Notes: generated by a model not told the origin, from the sequence alone. Positions 1-13,210 are shown, numbered from the stretch's first letter. The stretch: DNA of 64,000 bases from Parelaphostrongylus tenuis (GCA_019055375.1 JAHQIW010000788.1:1-64000), one strand, 5' to 3'. Numbers and translations are program-made.

Positions 1-2392
1 ATTCATTCTGGATTGGAGGGGGGGTTTCGCGGGGGTTGGGCCAATTGTATCTTCCTGTGCGGTATCAACTTTTTTCTTTTCCCTTTTCAAAAAACTTGCA
101 CACCAACGAAAAGCATAATCGCTTAGACCATCATATCTCTGCAATCCTTAACTTTCATTTCACTCAGCTCACTCCATTAAATTTTCTCTTAACTATTTTC
201 TTAATCTATCACCTCTCTCTCGTCTCTGATGCCCTCCCCTGTGGCGCTTCCTCCCTCTCATCTTTTTCTTTCTTTTTGACACCTTTTATTATCCCCCTTC
301 TTCACTCTTCTTCTTTCTTCCTTGTGGTTCCCCCCGCTGTGCACCATCGAATTTGTCATTTCAAACGTTGTCTGAATCGGGTTGTTTTTATAGGAGCAGA
401 AACTGAGGTCTCCCCTTGATTATTTTACTATGTTGGAACGAGGGAAAGTTTCTATCGTTTTATCGATCAAACATAATCAATAATTTTCACGGCATAAATT
501 TAGGCAACCAACATTTTTTTATTATTGCGCCGTTCTAACCGACAGGTATAGACTGGGTTCTTCAAACATATAGCTAATCATTATCCACTACTTTTTGCCG
601 TCCCTTTGAGCAAACGTGCGGAGTGTAGGTTGGATCGCGATAAAATCTCAACTCACACTGAAGCTCCCCGACTTTGCCGTGTATCCTTTTGCGCTAAGAG
701 TGGTTTTTGCGTTGTCTTGGCTGAAACAAAGCGCTGCTTTTATGACGATACCAGTTCTGGTACTTACTCGGCCAACTTGTCGTAAACTCTGGCCCTTCTG
801 CGCAGAGGTAAAAACGATCACGTTGATGGATTGCCGAGTCGGAAAATAAGATTCAAAATGCAAAAATCCACTTCATAATTTCCCCAAAGCTTTGTTGATT
901 GATCGGCTATTTGCAGCAGACATCTAGCATAGCCTGTTTGAACCAAATTATGCACTCTGTAAAGCCCATCAACCAAATGTTTTTGATTACCTCGTCGGGG
1001 CAAGTTCCCTTACTGCATAAAAAGAATACAGAACAAGATTGTGTATATCAATAGATGACTCAAGTTACCAAGTAGACCTTTACAATATGATCTGGAATTC
1101 ACGCTCCCCGCACGATTGATTCACCTGGCCAATAACGGCATTTCCTATCCAGAATTGATAAGAAACGTCCACTCCTTTCCAACCTAAATATTATGTGTAG
1201 AGGTTTTGCACTTTTTGTCGGCGCAGTTCGTAAACGTGATGGCTTGCTGAGTCTGTCTCATGTTTAAAATTAAAAATCAGTGAAGAGGCCAATTATTTAT
1301 TAGAGCGCTGACCTGTACATGCTTCATCAATTGTACTTCCTAATGTTCCATCTTTAATGGCCAGGTATCTTGTCGGGGGGGGGGGGGGGATTGGGTCTCA
1401 AAAGGATAAAAGAGAACGTGTGTCAAATTGGAGTTAACAGTTAGTGGTTTGACAATAATCCTTTAATTGGCCATACTGCGTTTGGAGAGAAGCACATCGG
1501 TCCACTTTTCAGCCATTTTTTTTTGTTTTTTAAAAACCCTTTTTGCTCAACACGGAGAACCGCGTTTATATCGCGTCCTCTGCAACCAAAACTGCTCATT
1601 TTCGCTGTATGGTTGAATTGATGCTGTGCGAAAAAGTCCGGTGTTGACAATATAGTTTATACACGTAGCAACGGATCAGTCGACTAGAGCACTCGAAGGG
1701 AGTGGAGTGCTAGTGGAGGAACTAGGGATGAGTACTCCGCCCAATATTAGGACAGATCGGAGGCTCCGATCAATAGGTCGCCTCTATTATTCAGCACGTA
1801 GGACCTATGGCGCCTCAAATATTATTGTCATTAGCCGTCTTATCATGAGATATATATTCATGTTGAGATGCGTGATCCTGTAAAAAAAAGCAGTGGCGAC
1901 TAGCATGAAATGTATGATTCATCTTTAAAAGCCGGCAAGGCTCGGCGTGACCTGTCACCATAGTGACACACACAACGAAGGCACGTAAATACCATCATCG
2001 CCGCCCTACTTTGGGGCTGCTTGAGTTTTTTTACCTTCGGTAGTCGCTTGTTGATTCCTCTTCTAGAGAGGATCTATTTTTACCGTCAAGGGATCGACAG
2101 GAGAACCGAGAGAGGTGTGTCTAAAAAACGGATGAGTATCGCACAATAGGACAGATGATATAAATATGGCCCCCATAGTATTCGCAGCACATATAGACCA
2201 TGATGGTCGCCAGAAATATGTCATGTAGTCCCTCCTAGACAACGTGGGGCCGTGGGGGGCGGCCGTTTGCACTTAGTCTTCTTTCTGATGCTACACCATA
2301 AATGGCTTGAGCTTCTTTTGTCTCGTTGGTTGGCTGGGCGAATGATTATGCTGAGGATGGACATGATCTGGGCTGGGCATTGCTCGTGTATG
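1..2392. other. No gene recognised
   Basis: This AT-rich stretch contains a long G run near 1376-1390 and several chance reading frames, none recognisable. It lies upstream of the decayed TM2 exon of srx copy 1. If intron lengths matched copy 2, the missing first exon would fall near position 300-400, but nothing resembling the copy-2 first exon was found. Confidence 0.5.
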
Positions 2393-2545
2393 GGATGGAA
2401 CGAATTTTACTGCACCAATTAAGCTGCTATTATGATCATAATACAAATCATCAATTCGTTGATATAATTTCGCAGCGTTTATATCTGCCTCTTCGTTGCT
2501 ATCTCTACCGTCGTCTTTCCCCAATTACGCTTACTGGAAGTCCAG
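2393..2545 (+). pseudogene. Decayed TM2 exon of srx copy 1
   Basis: This stretch aligns with the intact TM2 exon of copy 2 (39163-39285): both share GGATGGAA at the start, TTGATCATAATACAAATCATC-like core sequence and a CAG end, and similarity continues into the downstream intron. Here the acceptor AG is lost (preceding bases are gtat), an in-frame TAA follows nine codons, about 30 extra bases are inserted in the middle, and the donor GT has become GG. It therefore cannot serve as the exon it derives from. Confidence 0.7.
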
Positions 2546-5500
2546 GGTGGTTTTGCTAAAATTCTAGCGTCTCGGTCTTTAATTTTATAAAGGACAAGGT
2601 TCACTGGGATTTGTCGTCATAAGTAGTTTATTTCGGTTGTTGTAAAGGCACATTCTTTAATACGGACTAAATGTTTCTTTTTTCACGCTCCTCCAAGCCT
2701 ATTCATTTAATCTGTCGTCAAATAAATTTTTGCTTTGGACGTTGTGTGGCGTTCTTTAATTCCCTTTCTGCTCTATTGTGACTTTTTCGAAGGTTATTTT
2801 ACATCCACAAATCAACTTTTCGATTTACTCTCAAATATTGGATGCAAAATAAATCCGCTGTTTTGTTTTTTTCGTTGCACAGTTACCATTATGCTCAAGG
2901 TTTGCAATATCTTGTAATGTCTTCGTGATACTCTCTTGTGAATTTCCATTTTATATTCAGCCAATAAAAATGAAGGTTGTTTAATACATCGTGTCATTTT
3001 TGTACAGAATAACCACGACGAGCAGATGCTTCGTAATCGAACCTTGCGGCTAACCTTTCCGGCAATCTTAGCCTTCCTCAGAAGCTCTGATACGAGTCCA
3101 TATTGACTTCCTACACCAGCCTAGTGAAACCACTTTTATTAACAATAAAAAAAAAAACATTTAGGACAATCCACTGATAATAAGTAGAGCAAACCGTACT
3201 GAATTCTTACACTGACAAGATTGTATGTGTACCTCGACTGCTCAGATTCTGAAATCGACCCGAGGTGTGAGAGTGAAATCAGCGTGATCAGGAGGCACTC
3301 ATCTTGTATCGATTTATATTTGGAAGTTAAGATAGAGTCCAAAATGCCTCAAGGACTTTCGCGGCTGTGTGACGTGCGTTAGCCTTCTTGCGCAAGGATA
3401 TTTACTACTATACAAAGTCTTCCTCCTCGTCTATATGTATGTTCTGTGCGTACCAGTGGGGTGTTTGGTCTAGAATTTATGTTTGTCGAGCTTAGTTGTC
3501 CTGTTACTACGGACATTGAACAGTGGCCTACACACGTTTCGTCGGCCATATGTGATTCAAATGAAAATATATTGTCTCTTCATACTGAGTTACGTTGATA
3601 TTTCTATGATATTTACTTAGAAGAGGCATTGCAGCACTTTTTCCACTCTATTCGTGTTTGCCCTGTCCTCGCATTTATCCTAGCTAACGCAAAGGTCTTT
3701 GCATATAGTGTTGTACGAGCATGTTTGCTTCGGCTCTGTCTCGCTTGAAGATTTTTGCCCTTTGTTTGTTTTGTCGCGCTATGGGAGACGATCCTCTGTG
3801 TAGGTGGAATCCCGAGTAGGTGCGCAGCTCAAGGGACCCAGCCGAGGCATATTCAAAAGATTGGAACTGGTGATTTCAACTATTCAAGGGCGTTAGTCGT
3901 GCTGCGTGGACGATGCTCGAGTCCAGGAGCATCGCTCTTTGATCATGACTGCTTTCTCCTGGAAGCGTTTGCATTATCAAGTCACTACCCCATCCGATGG
4001 AGACCGACGCTAGTGCCTGACAACTTTTCATGTGCTAATGAAGGCGCGATAATGTACAAAATTGCTAAAAAGTGTATATAAAAGATCTCACCTTAACTTT
4101 GGTGATAATCTAAGCAAGAATAGTACTAGCTCAGGGATAACTTTGAATTGTTTACAACTTTTGCGCTTCATTATTAGCATGACAAGGTGGTGCGACTAGG
4201 GCTTAATCTACTGGGGCCTGGGCGGATGTTGTCAGCTGAATACTGGAAAGCAACGCGCTTTCAGCTGCTTTTTGAGAATAATATCTGCTTATTTACGGGG
4301 GCGGTCGCACTCTATTAGGCATATACAATTTTCGAAAAAATCCTTTCAACAAGGCTCTGCTTTTTTTCTTTGAAACGGTGTCTTACACCATTTGTGCTTG
4401 GTAGTCAGTAGAAGATAGCAGTGATGTAGTCCAGTGCACACAAACCATTAACCTAATGTCTTGTAACATACGTGGATCGTTTAGTCGCTTTTTTCGTCAG
4501 ATTTTTAGAACTTTTCCTTTCCAAACCTTTAGGTAAGTATTGAGATTAAGTTTGAATATTTTCAAAACCAAATTTGGGCAGTGGGGCCCTGGTACTTGAT
4601 TAATAAAAAATTAACACTTTTAATTTGCGCTAGAAACTTTTTTAAAAACTAGGGGGGGACCGTGTTTGATTGCCAATTACTCAGAAATGTGCTCTTGCAC
4701 ATTCATGATGCTTTTCAATGTAAAATCTTTGAAGCGTGCTTGGATTCAGACGTATTAGGCGAGGTCTTCACTGTTCATAATTTACAGAGAGAGGGAAACT
4801 GGGGACATGCTCAAGCAAATAGATAACTAATAGGAAACTAGAGTCTCTTTTAAACATTTATAGTTACAAAAAACCTACTTAATTAATCTAACGTGAGTAA
4901 AAAAACGACAAATTTTTCAACCTCAGTGGGATAACCAGAAAACTAGCAGAGCCCGAATATAAACGCGCCCCCGCCCCACCCCAAATGTTGGAAGCAAAAA
5001 TTTCTATGTGTTGTTGCTACAGCGTATCAAAAGAGTGTTTTCTAAAATGAATAATATAGCCAATGTGAAAAATTTTCGGAGATTTTAAGAACAATCGAAA
5101 ATGGTTTAACAATCAAAAAGACATAATTGGCTCCCAATGGGTTGAAAATGTGTACAGATAACAGAAAAAGTCGCGGCGTAATCATGCTCCAGTCAAACCG
5201 TGAGCTGTTTCCATCACTTACCTCTCCGCGCTTATCACATTGATCACCTTATGTGCACAGAAGATAGGTCGTTTTTTTAATCCTAAGGTCCCCTTTTTTT
5301 GACTATGGGGTTTGATAGCGTCATCCGAGTAACTAATTAGCAGTCTAAGAAAATTCATTCACCGAAAAGCAGAACTGTTCCTGCAAATTTTGTATCGGTG
5401 AAGATGAGATGGAAACGCCTTGCAAGGTCAAACCACGTTTTCAGAGAAAACTAAATTATCCAGCCAACAATCATTTATTCTCATTACCCTGTGTGTTGGT

Positions 5501-5950
5501 TGTGCTTCTGTCTGTGGTGTCAAATATGAGACAAGCCTGAGAAATTCTACAAAATGCCATATTATGCACGATGCCGTTGGAATCGGTTAGATGAACATGC
5601 ACATGACACGCTATGAAGTCTGTTTTTAAGTGTACTCCTATAATGTCCAGAACATTCCTGTCTCAAACTAGATCTTGAGGCACTTCTGGAAAGCAACATA
5701 TCGCATCACACCCATGTAATCGCTGTGCTTGGAACTTGCTGATAGCACGAATTCCATTCGTTTGACCAGCAGTTAGGGAAGCCTTGCGCAACGAGATGTC
5801 CAACTATGAATTCGTTGTTGGAGATTTTTGATACCAGAGCAGGAAAAGCAAAGAAAAAGAATAAGTTACTCGAAAATTTGAATTAAGGGAAAGATTAAAG
5901 TGAAATTAACTACTCTTGAAGTCTTTTTTCACAAGAAGTAAGCGCCGATG
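2546..5950. other. Unannotated, no gene recognised
   Basis: This would be intron 2 of srx copy 1 if that gene ever extended to 2393. A 108-codon frame at 3755-4081 and shorter ones are present, but none shows recognisable motifs or convincing splice signals. No repeat family seen elsewhere in the window was identified here. Confidence 0.4.
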
Positions 5951-6655
5951 ATTCCTACAAGGATTCTTTATAGGTTTACATTTCACACTAGCCGTGCTGA
6001 ACATGTCGCAGTAAAGAGTAGCTTCTGTTTCCTTCTCTTCTCGGCAACATATTATGGTAATGGGACTGCGGTCAACTCTTCTTATTGGAGGAACCGACGA
6101 GAGTTCGACTCAACTTTCAAATTTCGACATGCAACTCATAGCTTTCGGTCTGGTCTTCCTTAACGTGTTAACCGAGTTTGATACTACCGAGTTTGATACA
6201 TAGAAGCTGCCTGTCAGTACGACTCATGTGGAGATCGATGACAATTACAAAAAAAAAATGAAAAGATGGCGTGTCTTTAGTGCATCGGCAGTACCATTAT
6301 TTTGTTATGGCTTTGGCACCTTCTTTTCTCCTAAAATTTCGATGCCGTGAGCTGGAAAGATTTCATGTCGTCGATCACGAAGAAAAAATCAACTTTATTG
6401 CCGAAAATAATCTGGATGAAATAGTATCAAACTCGGTTAACACGTTAAGGAAGACCAGACCGAAAGCTACGAGTTGCATGTCGAAAATTAAAAATTGAGT
6501 CGAACTCTCGTCCGTTCCTCCAATAGAAGAGTTGACCGCAGTCCCATTTCCCATAATATGTTGCCGAGAAGAGAAGGAAACAGAAGCTACTCTTTACTGC
6601 GACATGTTCAGCACGGATAGTGTGAAATGTAACCTATAAAGAATCCTTGTAGGAA
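5951..6655. repeat. Large foldback element, arms of about 235 bp
   Basis: The sequence at 5951-6185 is repeated in near-perfect inverted orientation at 6423-6655, with a spacer of about 237 bp. The outer ends read ATTCCTACAAGGATTCTTTA and its complement. No transposase frame is present, so this is a non-autonomous foldback or MITE-like insertion. A transcript crossing it would form a hairpin of more than 200 bp. Confidence 0.85.
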
Positions 6656-7510
6656 GATTTACATCAGTACAAGTAAAGGAAACTCAAAAACAACGCAAAA
6701 AGAACCCGTTTGAAGAGGTGCCGTTGAGACTTGTGCAGGATACAGTGTTTCGCTGTCTATTCTATTGGATGAGGATAGGATCAAATCTTACTATGATATC
6801 AAATTCTTAATGGAATAGTTCTAAACTGAACTTTTTCCTTCCACGATTCTCGTCTCGTTCTCTAGAATCCTCATTGGGATTAACCACTCTGAATTTTCCC
6901 CTTGAGGTTCGAAATGTCATAAAATCACAAATGAAGGGCAGCTGCGTGGGAATGTTATTCATGAACTCTATCATCTCTTTTTCTCGAAAACACCTCTCCA
7001 CTGTAAAAAGAAAAGGCATTACAAATTTCTACAAGAGCGAACAAATGAAATATAGTTAGTAAAGCAGTCTCAAAGGCGACGATAGTCAATCTCGAATGGT
7101 TTTTCTAGCAGCGAATATTCCCATACATTATATATTTATAATTACAAAAGGCAATGAGTAACGTTTTCAGTCTTTCACTTTTGTGTTGTTCATTCTAAAC
7201 ATCGTCATGACTCATTAACTGCAAAGTGGCCAAAAATTAACGAATTTAAGAGCGACTCAAAGGTTTTCCTTAAATCAAACAGCTCTAGGTATGGTTCATT
7301 GGATTCCATATAGTGGATAAAATTAACAATGACCCTCAGTCGACTTGAAGAGAAAAGCGGAAGGTGAAGTATACTCGTAGTTTTGCCATAAGAATTAGTT
7401 AGCTTTGTACTGCTACATCATTCCAGCCCACAGTGGAGTTTACGGGACATCGCATTTAACAACCAAGTCCATTCACTCAACCAATCAGCCAACAATATTC
7501 AGTATTTCAG
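6656..7510. other. No gene recognised; end of putative intron 2
   Basis: No recognisable coding sequence. The final 60 bp before 7511 resemble the corresponding intron end of copy 2 (around 43190-43251), ending in a consensus TTTCAG acceptor. Confidence 0.4.
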
Positions 7511-7674
7511 TACATGGGTGAAGGTTTCATATTCTATAAAACACCTCTGTACCTTGATAGTGTGGCGTATGCAGCCATGCTCCATCTTACCCTCCTGCTC
7601 ACGATCAACAGACTCACTATATTTGTGTTCCCAGGGATCAACAACATTCTGTTCTCGGCAAAAAACACACTTAT
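7511..7674 (+). CDS. srx copy 1 exon 3 (TM3)
   Basis: The exon starts after TTTCAG and ends before donor GTGGGT. It is 164 nt and ends two bases into a codon. The translation contains MLHLTLLLTINRLTIFVFP, the TM3 end and its NR motif. Homologous exon: 43252-43415. Confidence 0.75.
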
Positions 7675-10600
7675 GTGGGTTTTTGGGTCAGCCTTTACTG
7701 GATGACAACTGATCAGAAAGTTCCTGTTTGTTTTCTTAATTTCAGATTATCTTGTGTCGTATGGATTTACGCCTTCTCTACCATAACATTCAACCTACTT
7801 TTTGGATGCAAAAAAATTTTTTCCGATGAGGGTGAGGACTTGTGAAGTTGAACTGTTGTGATATCACGTTTGAATTATTACGTAATCATATTTTAACCGG
7901 CGTAGAAAGTGTATCATTGTAAAAAAAACTTGGTTTGAGATATGACCACCTAAACTTTTCTGAAAACATTTCCTATAGGCGAAAAACTAAGATTGTGCAA
8001 GGTCAATACTTTTCTTTCAGAGTTGTATATTTGGCTGGATTGTACAGAACAGATAACTAAAGGATTTTATTTCGACAAAGTAAGATTTTGAATTTTCTTC
8101 ACTGTCAATAAAATGGACACCCTATGCTATATAGAACTGGAAACATGTACAAAAATTTTGTTTTCGCTTGGTTGTATTACAAAATAACACATAGTTCCAA
8201 AAATCCCACCATATTTTCATTCGATCCATCATCTACATTCCGTTCATCAAAACATAGTTAGGTTTGTTCAAGCGCAGATCGGACCTGAAGAATTGTTATT
8301 TTTACGAGTGTCGATCAATGCTAGATGAGTTGATTCTTTTTGTAATTCTTTAACAACTCTACTGGAGTTTTCAGACTCGCACCACAGGTAGTAGCCTGCC
8401 TCGGAGTCTCTTAGGGCACTTTTATTTAACCGCTTTTAGCGGTGGTATGATGTTTCAAATATATACCCATTGATGTAGAGCAATGTGCGAAACTTTCGCG
8501 TCAGGCGGGACTAGAATCCGCACCTCATTCTTTCCGGGAATGCGTGCTCTATCCGTTACACTACTGACGCCCATTTCACATCGCTCTTTCTACGCTTCAG
8601 CGCACCTATCTTAAATAAAACGAATATCATTTGATCTTTATTACCCAATATCTGTCAGCGTGACTGGGTTCAATGTCGAGATCGACTACCCGGGTCAGGC
8701 CGTTGACGGCTGGCTGCTGGCAGATAGGTGCGCTGAAGCGTAGAAAGAGCGATGTGTAAAATGGGCGTCAGTAGTGTAACGGATAGAGCAAGTATTCCCG
8801 GAAAGAATGAGGTGCGGGTTTTAGTTCCGCCTGACGCGAAAGTTCTGCACATTGCTCCACATCAATGGGTATAAATTTCTTAGAACAGTTTTCTAGAGAC
8901 TACTGAACAGAGCTTCAGAAACGTTATTAACTGTGCCTGCTGCCTTAGCATTTGATAAAAAAGTGTTTAACAAATACACTTTTCAGTTTGTGTACTATCA
9001 ATTCCACGTAGAGGCAACGATGATGTGCTTCATGTACCTAATTATCTACATAAAAATAAAAACACCTCGACAAAACATTGATGAAGGACTGTTTAGAAAG
9101 GAGCTAGCATTTCTGATCCAGGCAAGAAGATATCGATTTTCTTATTCTCTTTGAGTTAGAATTTTCATCATTTTCCCAATTGCTTAACAGTAAAACAAAT
9201 ATTTGAAGGGAATTTTTAAAAAATCAACAACATTTTGCGATAAGAATGCGGCTATACGAGCGGAACTGGGAATTTCGCGCGAGTCTCGAACAACAGGTTA
9301 TCCCTTCTGGGGTTCGTGTGTGTTATTCACCTCACCAACCGATTCACTTGCTCTGCGTTCATCCCAACCTTGTCATTATCTCATCGATGAATTAAGTAAT
9401 TACGTGCTAACGGGAATTATCTGGTGAGCGCAAATTGGTATTGAGCCCAGTTAAGCTAAACTATAGTCAAAATCACAAAATTTTGCTCGTGTCGCAGCAA
9501 TTTTGTGGTGTCTTACATCATGCTGCAAAGTGCCATTAAAATGCACAGTAAATAAATGCTAAATATTGTATAATTGTATATGTTAAAGCAAATTTTCTTT
9601 TGTTGAGGTTTAATGTCCCAAGATAACAAGATTGTAGACAATACCAAAAGCGTTTATGAAGCCCATTGAGCTCCTCCACAGTAAGTGAGGAAAAGAAAAA
9701 ATTTCAACAGTCAGCAAGACATAGGTTCCCAAGTAGCGTGACCAATGAATCGTGTGACGTCATTATCGAAAGGCCAATGCATGCATAAGAACATAGAAGA
9801 GTGTAAATGTTGTTCACAATATCAAGAACAATCTCTTCGATGCCGATGCACTTTGGTAGGAAATATGTACTGTTTATTAGATGTGTGAATCATATTTCAC
9901 ATCCCGACACTTCCCTTTCCCTGAAATGTTGCCACGTAACAAATAGTGGGCCCTCAACCACGGCATAGCGAATCAGTCATGTTTTCCTCGTTGATTTAAC
10001 CTCCAACACAAGGTGTTAATAACATTTTTTATTCGCCTAACGTTTAGACACGTCTTGCCTTTTACAGAGCCGGTGATTCAGGTCGATCGTCCATTGTCGT
10101 TCGTCCTCGTTGTGGATCTTCGCCCTCATCTCGCTCAAGTTGGATCATCTTTAGTGGAGCACCGCTTGCAATGAAGGAACTCACCTGGAGAGCCCTTATA
10201 TACAAAATGAAACTTATGCTAATTAGCCAATCACCTGAGTGATGCTCCAGTGCAGTAGGTTGGACTCGAGCGAGGCGAAGACGAAGATCCCAGCGAGGAC
10301 AGATGACACTGAGCGATCGACTTGAATCATCGGCTCTGAAGAAGATGAAACGCGTCGAAATATTAGCCGATCAAAGTTTGTTGTTAACACCTCGAGCCAC
10401 AGGCTTAATCAGCAAACAAAATATGTAGATCCTTTCATTATTATTTGAGCCACTCTGAGTCTGTTTCCCATCACGTGTCAGTCTTCACTCTCGGGAGCTT
10501 CACACTCCTAATAGAGAGCCATCGAAGATGAACGTTTTATACTTTATGTCAAGTGAAACCTTCACCCAACACAGAGTGTTGCGCACTCGATTCGGCTGGT

Positions 10601-13210
10601 GCTTTTATCATAATTATACCTTTATTTCGAGTACTTTGTTTAGACCACGCTCAAATTTCAGTAGATCCTTTCATTAATATTTGAGCCAGCTTGTCATGTG
10701 GTCTGGTAAGGCATTCAAGTGCGCAACACTCTGTGTTGGGCGAAGGTTTCACTTGACATGGAATGTAAAGCCTTCGTCTTCGATGACTCTCTATAAGGAG
10801 TGTGAGGCTACCGAGAGAACTGACTATGAAAAGATCGAAAGACAACGGGTTCTGCCCGGCTGACGAGTCTGTAAGGACGAAACACGTGCATCGGGCTGTG
10901 CAAGAGCCCTTACCAGACCACATGACAAGTTGGCTCAAATAATAATGAAAGGATCTATTAAAATTTAAGCGTGGTCTAAACAAAGCACTCGAAATAAAGG
11001 TAAAATTAAGATATGTAGAGTTCATTGAGAGATGAAGAAACAATAAAGGAATGTCTTAATGGGACCACAAGGCTTCGTTTCCAAGTTATTCTCCGTCATC
11101 GTAAGCATCCCTCACAAAGTCACCTAGCGTTACGAAACGCTGTACGGAGGATAAATTTTATCAGTTTGACGGTTTTCTTAGCTGCCAGAATTATTTGAAA
11201 TAGCCAAAAGCCTCACAGTAATAGGATAGATAATTCTCAAATATACCTGAGTAACGATGCACTATATATGAGTCAAATGAGTGCTCTTCTTTATAGAAGG
11301 TTGATCAATGCGCGTATTCAGTTCTAAGTATACGGCGCTTGCTCACAACGATGGCGTGCGTTCTACTCGATCAGACACGGCGGCGCGGGTGACCGTTATG
11401 AGCACTGCGAGAGTTACATTCCTTCTGATGCTTTATTTTGGAGCACAGACCTATTTCCCTGGTCTTTTTGTAGTAGATCTAAAGTCATTCAACGGAAACG
11501 CTGTAGGCAACGCACACCGAGAAAAGCTCTTTTCCGCATTCAAAAATATAGGAAGAACCTTTCCTCGAATATGTTACTTAATCAATAATTTAACCTAAAA
11601 TTGCTTGTTATTTTAATTTTAAGTGCTATGGTGACTCACATATACTCTATGGAGAGTTCGGGTATGGAAAAATAATGAAATACTAGTAATTTCCAAGACA
11701 CCGCCAACTATGTCTCGGTGATGGACCGTATTAATACTTACTAAACAGCAGTAAACAGTATCCTAGAATCCCGTCGTATTGATATCTCTCAGAACTTCTA
11801 GTTATCATAAAAATACCCTCCGTTTGTGGGAGACCAACACTTCTGTAACGACTGAAAATGTAGACATCTTCACGTGATTCAGAATTGTAAATAATCATTG
11901 AAACGCTATTTCTGCTGTAGATGCCAGCAATCTATACAAAGCTTCTATGTTTCTAGCAAATAGGAGATTTTCTTTTGACTGTATTCATTTATGATTAATG
12001 AGCACTATATAGATGCGTATGGCTTCTGGATGCTCCATTCACGCTCAACGGAACGAAAATGTCGGAATGCTCCAGTTACGTCTATGTAAGCCGTGAAATC
12101 AACACAATGAACGACCTACCTCAAGCGTTGAGCAAAAAGAAACGAGCGGCTAGGGAACGTTTAAGAGCATCGAGGATGTACTTAAGAGGACAAAGGACAT
12201 TCATCTCCGTGCCCACCTTTTCGACTCCACGATTATCGCTGCCCTCACACATGCAGCAGAAACCTGGTTGCTACGTAAGCAGGATGAATAATCACTCGGC
12301 GTTATTGAACGCGCAGTTGAAAGGTCGATGCTAGGAGTATCCCGTATGTCGCAAAGGAGAGAAAGGATCTGAAGTTTTGACCTACGTCATCAGTCGAAGA
12401 TCAAAGATGTCGTTCTACAGTCCAAGATATCGAAAATAAGCTGGGCTGGACACGGGACGTGCTTTAGCGACAACCGATGGACGAGAGCCGTTACCGACTG
12501 AATATCCGGGATATAAAGCGTTCTAAAGGAAGACCACCGACCCGATGGTTTGGTGTTTTCACGAAAAGACTGAGGAAAGTTATGATGCTCAACGAATCCT
12601 TAGAGCAAAGAAGGACCCACTGGGCTACTCATGCAGCAATGAGGAAAAATGGAAGTTTTGCTGTTGCCCGCCCGAGTCACTTGACGATCACCGAGACGAA
12701 AGGTGATACAGGTTATATACGATTGTCAGCTAGTTTAATATGTAAAGCTCATCTTCGCAGCAATCTCCAGCAGAGACTAGTGCCGTAGGGCTGACATGAA
12801 TTTGGCCAACTGAAATTTTACACAATCAGTATTACAATGGTACCGCCGCAAATGGAAGTTTAATTCAGTGTTATGAGCACCAAAGAATAATTTCAATACA
12901 GGAATCATTAATGCTAAATGTATCCTCAAAAATCAGTCAGATCCAGATTAATCAGTGGTGGATTGTACGAGAAGATTAGACAAGCTGATAGTACGATTTT
13001 TTCAAGCAGACAGCAGCTTTTATATGCTGCCTAGAACCAGCCGTTGTGGGTGTGATCTTCCCTACTAACTTTTTACATCAATACGCGATTTCTCCAAGAA
13101 ATGTGTGAAGTTTGTAAGAGGGTTTTTAGAAGGTTTGTTCATCAGATAGAGAACATAGTGTTTTCTTCACTGGCACTTCACTTCTAATTTGTGCCAAATT
13201 GAATGTATCT

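Noticed and set aside
3755..4081. 108-codon plus-strand frame as a gene
   Set aside because: No recognisable domain, no splice partners and random-looking composition.
6807..7019. Minus-strand exon of a conserved gene
   Set aside because: An acceptor-like CAG precedes a short open stretch, but the protein is not recognisable and no neighbouring exons could be linked.
8498..8837. Two tRNA genes
   Set aside because: The cloverleaf is partly preserved, but there is no T at position 33 and no sensible anticodon, and the units occur as inverted repeat pairs with relatives elsewhere; treated as tRNA-derived repeats.
11308..11598. Secreted or membrane small protein gene
   Set aside because: A 96-codon frame with one hydrophobic stretch, but no homology, no splice context and a location in a transposon-filled intron.
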